Below are positions 17,561 to 26,148 of a stretch of 43,560 nucleotides of DNA, in pieces. Position numbers and translations under genes: made by a program. Source of the stretch: Verrucomicrobiales bacterium (lineage in GTDB: Bacteria > Verrucomicrobiota > Verrucomicrobiia > Verrucomicrobiales > DEV007); the NCBI GenBank assembly GCA_022361255.1, contig JAKSBG010000242.1:1-43560 (forward strand). The letters run 5' to 3'. The notes under the pieces are model-generated. The model was not told the origin of the DNA and made no database searches. It saw only the letters and a program-made list of their open reading frames with translations. Each line of letters opens with the position of its first letter. The stretch's first letter is position 1.

Positions 17561-19018
17561 ATGAAACGAGTGGGTATTGTCGGACTTCTTCACGAATCAA
17601 ACACTTTTGTTGAAGGGAGAACGACGTGGCCTGATTTTGCCGCTGATCTTATCGCTGAGGGCGAGGGGGTGCGGCAGAGAATGGCCCATGCTCCTCATGA
17701 AATCGGAGGTTTTTTTGAAGGGCTGGAAGAGGCGGGAATCGAGGCGGTTCCGATTTTTGCAGCGCGTGCGCTTCCTTACGGGACGATAGAAGCGGATACA
17801 TTCGACGATCTCCGGGGACAAATGGTCAGGGGAATTCAGAAGGCCGGTGAAATCCACGGAATTCTTGCGGCACCTCACGGTGCAACGGTGGCGGAAAATG
17901 CACTCGATGCGGATGGTGTCTGGCTGGCGGAAGTTCGCAAATTGATAGGCCCTGACATACCGCTTATCGCGACTTTGGACCTGCATGCTAATGTTTCCCC
18001 GCTCATGGTTGAGTCGACGACGGCGTTAATTGCCTACGCAACGAATCCTCACCTCGATCAGCGAGAGACGGGGAAAAAGGCTGCTGAACTCATGGCGAGA
18101 ACTCTTTCGGGCGAAGTCGTTCCGGTTCAGGACGCGGCTTTTCCTTCTCTCGCTATCAATATACAGAGTCAGAATACGGCAGAAGAGCCGATGCTGGATC
18201 TTTATCGTCGCTGTGCTGAAATCTCCAGTGCGGCAGGGGTGCTCTCTCATTCTCTCGTTCTTGGATTCCCGTACGCGGATGTTCCGGAAATGGGCTCATC
18301 TGTGATTGCTGTGGTGGATGCAGATCGTGATTTTGCCACCGAAATGGCAAGTCGCCTCGCCGCTGAAATGGAAACAGACCGCGAGAAATACGAACCCGTT
18401 TTTCTTTCCGTGAACGAAGCTGTGAGGCAAGCAGCTGGAAAGGGGGCTTCGCCCGTTGTTCTGCTCGACATGGGGGACAACGTCGGCGGTGGTTCGCCGG
18501 CCAATAGCACGGCGATTGCAAACTCCTGGGTGCGCTACGGGCGGGGTCAGGGGTTCGTTGTTCTCTGCGACGCTCTGTCCGTCGAGCGGGCTGACGAGGC
18601 AGGCGCGGGAGCTGAGTTGGAAATCGCAGTAGGGGACGCAGAGGATCCTATCAAAGCTACTTTTCGTGTGGTGTCTCTTCACGACGGTTTGTTCTTCGAA
18701 AAAGAAGCGAGACACGGAGGCTTCTCCGATTTTGATCAGGGGAGAACAGCGATTCTGGAAACGATGGACGAACGACTCACCGTGATGGCGACAACCCGGC
18801 GGATGGCACCGTTCAGTTTATCACAGCTGACAAGCTTCGGAGTCGATCCGGAACGATTTCAAATGATCGTCGCCAAAGGCGTGATCGCACCGATGGCGGC
18901 CTATGAGCCGATTGCAAGAGGTGGGTTTATCCACGTCGATTCGCCCGGTGTGACACGGGCAAACATGCGCGAGCTGAACTACAAACATCGGCGTCGACCG
19001 ATGTTTCCTTTCGAGTAG
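17561..19018 (+). CDS. M81 family (MlrC-type) metallopeptidase
   Basis: 485 residues from ATG 17561; an in-frame ATG at 17522 adds 13 residues that do not look family-like. Motifs of the M81/DUF1485 family: VGIVGLLHESNTF at the N-terminus, APHGATV (H106), LDLHAN (D140, H142) and DMGDNVGGGSPAN (from D303), with a DUF1485 C-terminal half ending in PMFPFE. The founding member, MlrC, hydrolyses linearised microcystin fragments, and zinc ligands are expected among the His/Asp listed. No signal peptide is seen, so cytoplasmic action on small peptides is likely. Placed directly after ftsW and convergent with gspD (4 bp between stops). A link to peptidoglycan peptide recycling is only a guess from position. 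Confidence 0.85.
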   Translation: MKRVGIVGLLHESNTFVEGRTTWPDFAADLIAEGEGVRQRMAHAPHEIGGFFEGLEEAGIEAVPIFAARALPYGTIEADTFDDLRGQMVRGIQKAGEIHGILAAPHGATVAENALDADGVWLAEVRKLIGPDIPLIATLDLHANVSPLMVESTTALIAYATNPHLDQRETGKKAAELMARTLSGEVVPVQDAAFPSLAINIQSQNTAEEPMLDLYRRCAEISSAAGVLSHSLVLGFPYADVPEMGSSVIAVVDADRDFATEMASRLAAEMETDREKYEPVFLSVNEAVRQAAGKGASPVVLLDMGDNVGGGSPANSTAIANSWVRYGRGQGFVVLCDALSVERADEAGAGAELEIAVGDAEDPIKATFRVVSLHDGLFFEKEARHGGFSDFDQGRTAILETMDERLTVMATTRRMAPFSLSQLTSFGVDPERFQMIVAKGVIAPMAAYEPIARGGFIHVDSPGVTRANMRELNYKHRRRPMFPFE

Positions 19019-19022
19019 CATT

Positions 19023-21419
19023 CTATTCTCCGACCGGAACGGCCCGAACGGACGGTCGGTTCCGCGCCGGTTCGACTCTCTGCTTTTTGTTCACTTTGCG
19101 GAAGAGATCACGGAAAAAGTGGATTCGCTTCTCGGCGGACTGGAAATCCTGGGATTCGAAGACGTCGATGTTGTCATCTGTACCGTTGGCGAAATCCTGG
19201 ACATTCGGCGCCATCTGCGTCCGCATTTTCATGTCTTCGTCTACCCGCGTGTAATCAGAATGGTTGTTGATGATTTTGGGCTGAATGAAAATCATGAGCT
19301 CCTGTCGCGCGACGTTTTGCTGGGTGGATCCGAAAACACGGCCCAGAAAGGGCAGGCTGGACATGAGGGGAAGTCCGCTTTCATTTTTGCGGTCGTCCTC
19401 TGAAATCAAGCCTCCGAGCAAGACGGTTCCGCCGTCCTGAACCATTACGGTTGTGCCGAGGACCTGTGTGCCGATAGTGGGAATCTGATCGTTCCCGATG
19501 ACGGTACTGCCGACGATGTCGTCGTTGCGCTGTTGAATTTGCAGGGTGATTTCACCGTCAGCGTTGATCAGGGGGATCACGTCGATACGGAGAACAACGT
19601 CTTCGAAATCGATGTTTGCCGTAACTACCTGATTGTTGTTTCCCTGGTCAACATCCAGCGAGGAAAGCGTGCTTCGCGGAACAGCGATTCGCTGACCTGT
19701 TTCGATAGTGGCCTGACGATTGTTCACCGTATAAACCGTCGGGCGCTGGAGAACCTGAAATTTGTTCGTTGATTCGAGCGCGCTGAGAAAGGCATCCGTA
19801 TAGTTGTTGATCTGCCCATACATCGTTAATCCGGCTGCTGCAGGGATCAGATTGTTGGGATCTGTCAGCGTCGCGACATCAATGAGCGGTTGAGAGGTTC
19901 CTGAGCGCGAGGCAAAAGACCCGGCTGTACCGGGGTTGTTTCCGTTTCCGAAGTTGTCCAGACTGCGTAGAAAGTCGACCCCGAAATCGAAATCGTCTCC
20001 AAGCGTTAACTGTGCAATCACAGCAGAGATTTGAATCTGCTGCGGTTTACAGTCCATCTCGTCGATGAGATCATTGATCCGGCGGAGATGTTCGGGAGGG
20101 CCCGACGCGATGAGAACGTTCTGAACGTTGTCAGCCACGAGAAGCGTTTTATCGATGACGATAGATTGCGGCGGCATCGCCTGATCGGTGCCCGCGTTGC
20201 CGAGTGCTCCGGTAGCGCCGCTTCCCGAATTATTTCCAATGCCGCTCTGGTTGTTGAAACTGTTGTTGTTTTGATTGTTCCCGAAACGGTTATTGTTGTT
20301 TTGGGTGTTGTTCTGATTGTTCAACTGTCCCTGATTGGCGCCGAGTCCTTGTCCGCCTTCACCACTGCTGATTTGCGTAATGACGTTGCTCGCGATTTGA
20401 AGAAAGTCGCCGACAGACATATATTTCAGTTCTCTTCGCATGTAGCTGGCTGCCTCGACCGGAGCATCAAGATGCTCGATAATGCTGGTGACGTATTCCA
20501 TGTCCTGAGGCGTCGCGACGACGAGGACCCGATTGGCGCGGGGAATCGCCCGTACGCGGGGCTTGGGAGCGGAAGCTTTAGCGAAATTGGAACTTCCCCG
20601 TTGTGACGGGATCGATGAGGTCCCTTCATTCCCTGCGACAGCGGCGACGGGATTTCGTTGCTGCTGTCCTCCGGCCCGGGGGGCGGAACCGGGAGCTGAT
20701 CCTGAGGATGGGGCATCCTGATCGAGTTCCAGAATATCGATGAGTGCCTCCACGACTTCCTCTGCATTGGCCCGTTCGAGTTGGAATGACTCATTCACGG
20801 TTCGAATCGGACTGACGTCGAGCCGGTCCCGCAGCTCGATGAGTCGTCGAACGACGGGGGCGTTTTCTGTAATAACAACAGCGGATGCGTTTTGCAGTGG
20901 CGTGATTTTTCCGTAGGGATGAAGCTCCACTATGCTGGCGAAGACTTCAGCGGCCGCTTCCGATGTCATATAGGTAAGCGGCATGATGTAGGTGATAACC
21001 TGCTCGGTTTCGGGAATCTCAAATGGTTGTGTGAAGATGGGAGCACCTTCGCTCGTAATTTTTTTGTCAGTATTGTAGGCAATGATTTTGAGCTGGGTGG
21101 GATTCTCCGTCGGAATGATGGCATATCCGTTCAGCAGAAAGCTTTTTTCGACAAAGTCGGCAGCCTCGGCGTAGGTAAGTTTGCCGGATGTGATAATAGA
21201 AAGGGTTTTGTCCTGGATGTTGGAATCCCGGATTACTTTTTTTCCCGTCCATCTTTCGTATTCAAGAAGGATTTGGGGAATCGGAATGTTAGGAAACTGA
21301 ACGTCCGTGGTCAGTGGTGTTCCGTTGGGAGTGTTGTCCTGCGAATTTGCGGTGGGAGCGGTCAGGGTGAGTGCAGCCAGCAGCAGGAAACAGAACGAGA
21401 TTAGAAGTGGAGTTCTCAT
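19023..21419 (-). CDS. gspD: secretin of a type II secretion/type IV pilus-like system (GspD/PilQ)
   Basis: 798 residues. A signal peptide (about 1-26) leads to an N0-like domain beginning DVQFPNIPIPQILLEYERWTGK, then N1-N3 type repeats containing VITENAPVVRRLIELRDRLD and RVLVVATPQDMEYV. A Gly/Asn/Gln low-complexity insert follows (about 358-410), then the C-terminal secretin domain with VQDGGTVLLGGL and LPLMSSLPFLGRVFG, the classic secretin signature. It should form the outer-membrane channel of the system whose inner-membrane and pseudopilin parts are encoded just upstream on the same strand. Here gspD is last in its operon; in classical gsp operons it is near the front. The assembly ATPase (GspE), GspF and the major pseudopilin GspG are not in the window. 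Confidence 0.9.
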   Translation of the reverse strand: MRTPLLISFCFLLLAALTLTAPTANSQDNTPNGTPLTTDVQFPNIPIPQILLEYERWTGKKVIRDSNIQDKTLSIITSGKLTYAEAADFVEKSFLLNGYAIIPTENPTQLKIIAYNTDKKITSEGAPIFTQPFEIPETEQVITYIMPLTYMTSEAAAEVFASIVELHPYGKITPLQNASAVVITENAPVVRRLIELRDRLDVSPIRTVNESFQLERANAEEVVEALIDILELDQDAPSSGSAPGSAPRAGGQQQRNPVAAVAGNEGTSSIPSQRGSSNFAKASAPKPRVRAIPRANRVLVVATPQDMEYVTSIIEHLDAPVEAASYMRRELKYMSVGDFLQIASNVITQISSGEGGQGLGANQGQLNNQNNTQNNNNRFGNNQNNNSFNNQSGIGNNSGSGATGALGNAGTDQAMPPQSIVIDKTLLVADNVQNVLIASGPPEHLRRINDLIDEMDCKPQQIQISAVIAQLTLGDDFDFGVDFLRSLDNFGNGNNPGTAGSFASRSGTSQPLIDVATLTDPNNLIPAAAGLTMYGQINNYTDAFLSALESTNKFQVLQRPTVYTVNNRQATIETGQRIAVPRSTLSSLDVDQGNNNQVVTANIDFEDVVLRIDVIPLINADGEITLQIQQRNDDIVGSTVIGNDQIPTIGTQVLGTTVMVQDGGTVLLGGLISEDDRKNESGLPLMSSLPFLGRVFGSTQQNVARQELMIFIQPKIINNHSDYTRVDEDMKMRTQMAPNVQDFANGTDDNIDVFESQDFQSAEKRIHFFRDLFRKVNKKQRVEPARNRPSVRAVPVGE
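20205..20345 (-). repeat. Asn/Gln-rich low-complexity tract inside gspD
   Basis: Repeated AAC/AAT and CAA codons (GTT/ATT/TTG on the plus strand) encode an insert of mostly Asn, Gln, Gly and Ser between the N-domains and the secretin core. It is likely a flexible loop. Such tracts tend to vary in length between strains by slippage. Confidence 0.7.
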
Positions 21420-21442
21420 ATGAGTAACGGGAATTGAAAAGG

Positions 21443-22138
21443 CTAGTTGCCTCCTACACCTTTCGGAAGAGGAACGCTTCGTCGGCGCGGGGCGTCGTCG
21501 ATCTTGTCGAGTGGGTCGACGTTTTCCGGCTTTTTGGGAGCAGATGCGGGAGGTGCGGGGCGCGAAGCCGGTGAGGACCCGGAATTTTGTTGGGCGCGTT
21601 TCGCGGCTTCCTGGTTTCGCTGCTGTTGTTCCCTCACACGGGCAGCGGCATTGCCCGCAGGCGGTTGTTTTCGATTGTCGGAGCGTGCCTGTTGTTGCGG
21701 CGCACGAATGGAGGCAGTGAGAGCATTTTCTTCGTAGGTAATTTCAGCTTCTTCCTGCCCGTCTGTGATGATCACTTTAGTTCCCTTGGGATCTGCCTGT
21801 TTGTCAGCACTGACAATCGTATAGGGTAGGTCGTAGTTGCTGCCCTGGGAGGTAATACGTATTGTCTTGTTTTCTTTGCTGTCGAACACGTAAGCGATCG
21901 GACCTTGCTGGCTGTCAATTATCAATCCCTGAAGAACCATGTTCCTACCAAAGTTGTTCGTAAGATTTGTCTTTACAGGTTTGATCACTTCCCGGTTGAA
22001 GGGGGAGTTTTCCCAAATGGAAGAATAACGAGTCACCGGATAGCTGGTCGGCAGTGCTTCCTCAGCAGGACCTTCCACTGCGGAGGTGGAGGAGGCCGTT
22101 ATGAGTAGAGCCGGGAAGAAAAAGAAGCGCGTGATCAT
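21443..22138 (-). CDS. GspC/PilP-position periplasmic protein, uncharacterised
   Basis: 231 residues with an N-terminal signal peptide or anchor (about 1-20). Residues ~35-140 contain a beta-rich domain (MVLQGLIIDSQQGPIAYVFD..., then strands ending KVIITDGQEEAEI), loosely like the homology region of GspC or PilP that contacts secretin N0. The remaining ~90 residues are Gln/Ala/Pro/Arg-rich and look disordered. It overlaps the GspM-like gene by 4 bp and precedes gspD by 23 bp, exactly where a linker between inner-membrane platform and secretin would be useful. The position matches Amuc_1099 in the Akkermansia locus as I recall it. The homology is not strong enough to name it gspC. Confidence 0.6.
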   Translation of the reverse strand: MITRFFFFPALLITASSTSAVEGPAEEALPTSYPVTRYSSIWENSPFNREVIKPVKTNLTNNFGRNMVLQGLIIDSQQGPIAYVFDSKENKTIRITSQGSNYDLPYTIVSADKQADPKGTKVIITDGQEEAEITYEENALTASIRAPQQQARSDNRKQPPAGNAAARVREQQQRNQEAAKRAQQNSGSSPASRPAPPASAPKKPENVDPLDKIDDAPRRRSVPLPKGVGGN

Positions 22139-22662
22139 ATGTTTCTCGGGGCATACCAGCGGAGCAGTTCAAATTTCGCAATGATGGATTCAGGATCCTC
22201 CTTATCGGGAGCGAGGGAAAGATTTCGAACGACCCGGAACGTTTCAGGACGGGTCAGATCATAGATCCACCTGAGGACATCGGGAAGAGCGCCCTTGGCC
22301 TGCAGGGATACCCCGGCCTGGATGTAGTGGGGGGATACCTCCTCGTCGATCGGTATCAGGACCCGCTTTGAGGTTTCGACTCCTTTGACTCCGTTCGCCT
22401 GAGCGATATCAAAAATCTCATTAGCGACCTGATCGGACGATGTGTATTTCGGCTGATTGGCCGTGAGCCAGTTTGCCCTCATCTCCCAAAGTTCGCGTTC
22501 TTCGAAAAGAATTTCGATTTCCTCCCACTCTGCAGCCAGATTTTCCTGTTCACTTCGAAGTGCGTCCCGTTTTTCGAAATAAACGTTTGAGAAAATCACG
22601 ACTGCACCGAGCAGGGCCAGTCCCAGCAGAATAAAAAGAAGTCGTTTTTCGCTCTTTTTCAC
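22135..22662 (-). CDS. GspM/PilO-like inner-membrane platform protein
   Basis: 175 residues: a basic N-terminus, one TM helix at about 7-26, a coiled-coil segment (~28-60: EKRDALRSEQENLAAEWEEIEILFEERE), then a ferredoxin-like alpha/beta periplasmic domain (~75-175). This is the architecture of GspM and PilO, which pair with GspL/PilN in the inner membrane. It overlaps gspL-like and the downstream gene by 4 bp each. The sequence is divergent, so the assignment relies on topology and gene order. In the Akkermansia locus the equivalent place is held by the Amuc_1100-type protein. Confidence 0.7.
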   Translation of the reverse strand: MKKSEKRLLFILLGLALLGAVVIFSNVYFEKRDALRSEQENLAAEWEEIEILFEERELWEMRANWLTANQPKYTSSDQVANEIFDIAQANGVKGVETSKRVLIPIDEEVSPHYIQAGVSLQAKGALPDVLRWIYDLTRPETFRVVRNLSLAPDKEDPESIIAKFELLRWYAPRNI

Positions 22663-23873
22663 TGGTCAGTTTGGGTCGCAAATTTGTAGACGCCGGAGGC
22701 ATCGAATTCGATGAGATCGTTTTTTGTTCGCGGCGGTCCGATTTCCCACTCGTAGTCGGTCAGGTTTTCGGCTTTCTCGAGAGCCCCTTTGATCTGGAGA
22801 GCATTTGCCATGCTGGCACCTTCTCCCTCAATGAGGAGTGTGCGGTATCCCTGATACTGAAATTCAGTGAGCCGAAACCCTTTCTCAGGCAGAAGCGTGG
22901 AAACCCGGTGAAAAAGTTCGATCGGATTTCGTTGCGGATCGACTGCGGGGCTGAGGGTATACCACTGCTCCTGCGCAAGTTCGATTCGGTCTGCATCTTC
23001 TCTGTTTGCAGCTATCTTTTTTTCCAGACTTCTGTTTTCCGATTCCAGGAGTCTGATGTGAAGAAAGGCAGCTGCGACCAGCAGCATAACGAAAAAGCAG
23101 GCAAGAATGCCGATCCATATGCCACGGCGCTGTTTTGCTTTCTCGATTTTTCGCTGAGTGATTTCGTGGGGTTCAAGGTCCCAGTCGCCGGGGGCGGCGG
23201 GAGAAGGGCGGGGGCGAAATGCTACCGGAACGTCGCTGGATGAAGTGAGCGATTCGAGGAGTTCCGTTTCGTCCGGTTCCCAGACGATGGTTCTTTCGTG
23301 TTTTTCGATGATCTCCTTCGCCGATAACTCCATCAAAGTGAGTTCAATTTCCCCGGCGAGGGAACTGACATCAACATTTCCAAGCGGCTGAACATGGGCC
23401 CATTGCTTCCCGCGTGAGTAGCCTACAACCCAACCGTTGTTCTCACGCCAAATTACGACGGCATTTTCCGGAGGGGGGTAAAGAGAATACTGGGGGAGGA
23501 AATCTACAAACTCTGTCGGACCATCGACGAGTCCCTCGAAGTTCCAGGGGATTGCCACTGACTGCACCAGGGTACGGGATCCGTTTGTTTCCACTGTTCG
23601 CCAATCGGCGATACGTCCGGGGCCGAGTTCCGGCTTGACTCCGAGTTTCTCGTTTTCTACCGCAACAACTTCGGAGATAATACCCTCGTCCTTGCTGCTG
23701 ATCCAGTGAGGATGTGAAACGAGATCGTTTGTCGGTATCGCATAGATTGCCCGCTGGGGAGCGCGAGGATTGTCGGAAGAGTCCACAGCAATACGATTCC
23801 CATCCTTGAGGTGGTACCAATATCTCCCCGACCGATCATTCAGATAGGCCCAGTCTGACTGCTCACGCTTCAT
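22659..23873 (-). CDS. GspL-like platform protein (actin-like cytoplasmic domain plus TM)
   Basis: 404 residues. A ~245-residue cytoplasmic region of alternating strands, including VVIWRENNGWVVGYSRGKQW, is consistent with the truncated actin-like fold of GspL. It is followed by one TM helix at about 251-273, a short coiled coil (ESENRSLEKKIAANREDADR) and a C-terminal ferredoxin-like domain (~315-400) with EKGFRLTEFQYQGYRTLLIEGEG. GspL links the secretion ATPase GspE to the periplasmic platform through GspM. It has 4-bp overlaps with gspK-like upstream and gspM-like downstream. The function is inferred from fold pattern and order. Confidence 0.75.
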   Translation of the reverse strand: MKREQSDWAYLNDRSGRYWYHLKDGNRIAVDSSDNPRAPQRAIYAIPTNDLVSHPHWISSKDEGIISEVVAVENEKLGVKPELGPGRIADWRTVETNGSRTLVQSVAIPWNFEGLVDGPTEFVDFLPQYSLYPPPENAVVIWRENNGWVVGYSRGKQWAHVQPLGNVDVSSLAGEIELTLMELSAKEIIEKHERTIVWEPDETELLESLTSSSDVPVAFRPRPSPAAPGDWDLEPHEITQRKIEKAKQRRGIWIGILACFFVMLLVAAAFLHIRLLESENRSLEKKIAANREDADRIELAQEQWYTLSPAVDPQRNPIELFHRVSTLLPEKGFRLTEFQYQGYRTLLIEGEGASMANALQIKGALEKAENLTDYEWEIGPPRTKNDLIEFDASGVYKFATQTDQ

Positions 23874-24811
23874 TCAACTCTCCGGGTCTTCCATTGCCGG
23901 ATTTCTCCCCGGTCGCCAGTGTATTGAACGGTCACGATCCTTTCAACCGCTATTGTCCCGAACCTTCCTACCGAAACCAGTCGCTTCGCTTCGTCTTTTA
24001 CAGAGACTCTGGCGCTTATCCTTTCTTCAAAGCCGGTAGGTACTGCCAGAATTTGAAGGGCCGTTTCAACATCACCGAAGGGCTCGTCATCCAGTGTGCC
24101 GCGAATTCCATCGAACCCATTGCGAATTTCGACCAACTGTTCTGCAGCCGCCTCGCCGCACTCGCAGGCGACAACGATCAGTTCTGCAGGGGCTTCATTC
24201 AAGTCCAGTGCTCCCGAACTCATCAGGGTGAAGGCCTCTTTCCAATCGGGATTGGCAGCGATTACCCTCTGAAATCCGTAGACCATTTCCGCTTCTTCCA
24301 GGACTTCGAAGGGGCGGTTGAAGGGCTGATTGGTTCGCTCCAGCCCCAGATAGAGATCTTTTTCGGCGCCACTGTTAGTGGGCTCGTCATCTTCGTCTAC
24401 CCAGTCAATCAAGGCATCGACCACTTCCTGTGATTCATCGAAGCGAAGGCCCCAGCGAGTGAAGAGTTCGTCAAGAACGATCCGGTCGTCCTCGGGATTT
24501 TCGAGCAGGGCGTTCAAGTTGAGGCGTTCACCTTCACTACTGATCCGGGCAAAGAAGGACTCCGTATCAGAAATCTGCTGTGTCAGCAATGGATCCCCCT
24601 GTTTCGTATTCGGGTGAGCGGCCAGAGCGATTCCCTGGTCAGCAAGTTGTTCAGCCCGGAAAATTGAGGAAGCGTTCGATTCAGACTCCAATTCGATAAA
24701 CAAAAACTGCGTCGCAGAGAAAACGGCAATGCTCAGAATGGCAACGATCCAGAGAATTGCCATCAGTGCGGCTCCCCGCAATTTCAGATGGTTTGTGGGG
24801 AATGCCTTCAT
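23870..24811 (-). CDS. GspK-like minor pseudopilin
   Basis: 313 residues. The N-terminus has a short basic leader ending R12-G13, then A-A-L-M-A-I-L-W and a hydrophobic helix to about residue 38: a prepilin-peptidase type leader without the usual Glu at +5, as is typical for GspK. The rest is the long helical-domain insert expected of GspK, with ELFTRWGLRFDESQEVVDALIDWVDEDDEP and a second helix-hairpin-like AALQI/LDLNEAPAELI segment. GspK caps the tip of the pseudopilus with GspI and GspJ, both encoded immediately upstream. Its length matches the family (about 300). Confidence 0.82.
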   Translation of the reverse strand: MKAFPTNHLKLRGAALMAILWIVAILSIAVFSATQFLFIELESESNASSIFRAEQLADQGIALAAHPNTKQGDPLLTQQISDTESFFARISSEGERLNLNALLENPEDDRIVLDELFTRWGLRFDESQEVVDALIDWVDEDDEPTNSGAEKDLYLGLERTNQPFNRPFEVLEEAEMVYGFQRVIAANPDWKEAFTLMSSGALDLNEAPAELIVVACECGEAAAEQLVEIRNGFDGIRGTLDDEPFGDVETALQILAVPTGFEERISARVSVKDEAKRLVSVGRFGTIAVERIVTVQYTGDRGEIRQWKTRRVE

Positions 24812-25518
24812 GGATCATCGCTTTCATCGTCCGAATCGTCATCTTCCGCTGTTTCTGAGCCGGACCGGCGAACGGGAAAATCAGAATCTCCACCTTTTCC
24901 TACGAAGAAAAAGACGCTTCGAAGAGGGGCTGCATCTCCTTCGATCTGGATCGTTAACTCCACCAGGGAGGGATCGATTCCCCCATCGAGGGTGGGTTCC
25001 CATTCTCTTGTCCTGGCGTTGTAAAACCGCCAGGTTAGCTGCCTCATGCGGGGAATCAGCTCAATGTAGGGTGCCTGAATCCTTTCAAAACTGTTTTGCT
25101 GCGCCTCTTCGAAATCGAGAGCAGTCATGTAGTAGATCCCGGATCGAATAAAACCGTCCGGACGAATTTCTGCAGCAATAACTACCCGGTCTATCTCGTC
25201 CTGAAGATTGACTCCAAAATCGAACGCGGTCGGAGTATTGACTAGAGAAAGAAAGGTATCTGTTCCTTTCGAGCGTTCTTCATAGTGGAATTCCAGTGAG
25301 GAAACGTCCGTCGTATTTTCAAATGCCGTTCGACATACTTCGGCAAAACGAATCCGAACTGCGGATGCATTCTGTGATTCTGACACCTCAGTCATCAGTT
25401 CCGAAGTTGCCCCAACGAGGGAAAAGGCAGCAGTCATGAGAAGAAGGAAAACCGCCACTGAGAGCATTAATTCCAGCAGTGTGAAGCCGGGAGCGGATGG
25501 TTCGGCGGGTGGTTTCAT
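24808..25518 (-). CDS. GspJ-like minor pseudopilin
   Basis: 236 residues. The prepilin cleavage motif is G11|F12-T-L-L-E16, with the conserved Glu at +5, followed by a ~22-residue hydrophobic helix. The body contains strand-rich segments (DEIDRVVIAAEIRPDGFIRSGIYYM; MRQLTWRFYNARTREWEP) as in GspJ, and an acidic Asp/Ser-rich tail over the last ~15 residues. It is expected to join the tip complex I-J-K. It shares 1 bp with the gspI stop and overlaps gspK by 4 bp. Confidence 0.82.
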   Translation of the reverse strand: MKPPAEPSAPGFTLLELMLSVAVFLLLMTAAFSLVGATSELMTEVSESQNASAVRIRFAEVCRTAFENTTDVSSLEFHYEERSKGTDTFLSLVNTPTAFDFGVNLQDEIDRVVIAAEIRPDGFIRSGIYYMTALDFEEAQQNSFERIQAPYIELIPRMRQLTWRFYNARTREWEPTLDGGIDPSLVELTIQIEGDAAPLRSVFFFVGKGGDSDFPVRRSGSETAEDDDSDDESDDP

Positions 25519-25964
25519 CAGAACAAACCGGGATAGACGATAGTTTCCGCATAGTCGATTTCCTCAGCTCCACGGGGTTGAGTCTTCCGGAAGGCGGTGA
25601 CGCGCACCGTGAACAGATTGGAAAGTGGCTCTCCTTCCTGATTCTCCAGTTCCAACGGCTCAATATCTATTCGGAAATACAGGCCCATCTCGTTCGGATT
25701 GGTCTCTCTTGAATCCTCCCGCAGGTCGGGATCTCTTGAAACCTCAAGGAGAACGGCTCTCATCTGCTCCCGCAATTCAGCGTCTTCGATCGACTCCGAT
25801 ACGGTGAGGCTGATCAGGTTAATTGCTTTGGCAAGACTCACCGCTGCAATGGCGAAAAGCGCCATTGCCATCAGAAGCTCCAGGAGAGAGAACCCCGAGC
25901 GATGAAGGTGATTTCTTGTTATCAAGTCAGCGCTGATTCTAATGAGTGATTTTGCAATGGGCAA
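25518..25964 (-). CDS. GspI-like minor pseudopilin
   Basis: 148 residues from a TTG at 25964; no ATG precedes the prepilin motif in this frame. The leader is unusually long (24 residues) and ends S23-G24|F25-S-L-L-E29, then a hydrophobic helix AMALFAIAAVSLAKAINLI. The size and the C-terminal strands (FTVRVTAFRKTQPRG) suit GspI. It is the first gene of the seven-gene minus-strand operon. A terminator-like hairpin lies in the 20-55 nt just upstream. No gspG or gspH is adjacent, so the major pseudopilin must be encoded elsewhere. Confidence 0.78.
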   Translation of the reverse strand: MPIAKSLIRISADLITRNHLHRSGFSLLELLMAMALFAIAAVSLAKAINLISLTVSESIEDAELREQMRAVLLEVSRDPDLREDSRETNPNEMGLYFRIDIEPLELENQEGEPLSNLFTVRVTAFRKTQPRGAEEIDYAETIVYPGLF

Positions 25965-25982
25965 GGGCGACGCAAGAGTTTC

Positions 25983-26018
25983 AAAAAAAGGGCGAATTTG
26001 ATAAAGTGAAGATTCGCC
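25983..26018 (-). terminator. terminator-like hairpin in the leader of the gsp operon
   Basis: Reading the minus strand, GGCGAAT (26018-26012), a 14-nt loop and ATTCGCC (25997-25991) form a 7-bp perfect stem, followed after CC-C by seven T (25989-25983). This is a good intrinsic-terminator shape placed about 20-55 nt before the gspI start. It may act as an attenuator of the gsp operon or stop antisense or short leader RNA. No known riboswitch motif was recognised beside it. Confidence 0.5.
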
Positions 26019-26148
26019 GGGCGGGGCCTCGCGCCTTTGGTCTAGTTTTTCAGAAATTAGTAAGGGTGTCAGGGATTTTTCCCTAGCCAGTGTCCGGTAA
26101 GCAAGCGAGACTACTGCATTTTACAACCTGCGAGTTTTTTCACGAGCC

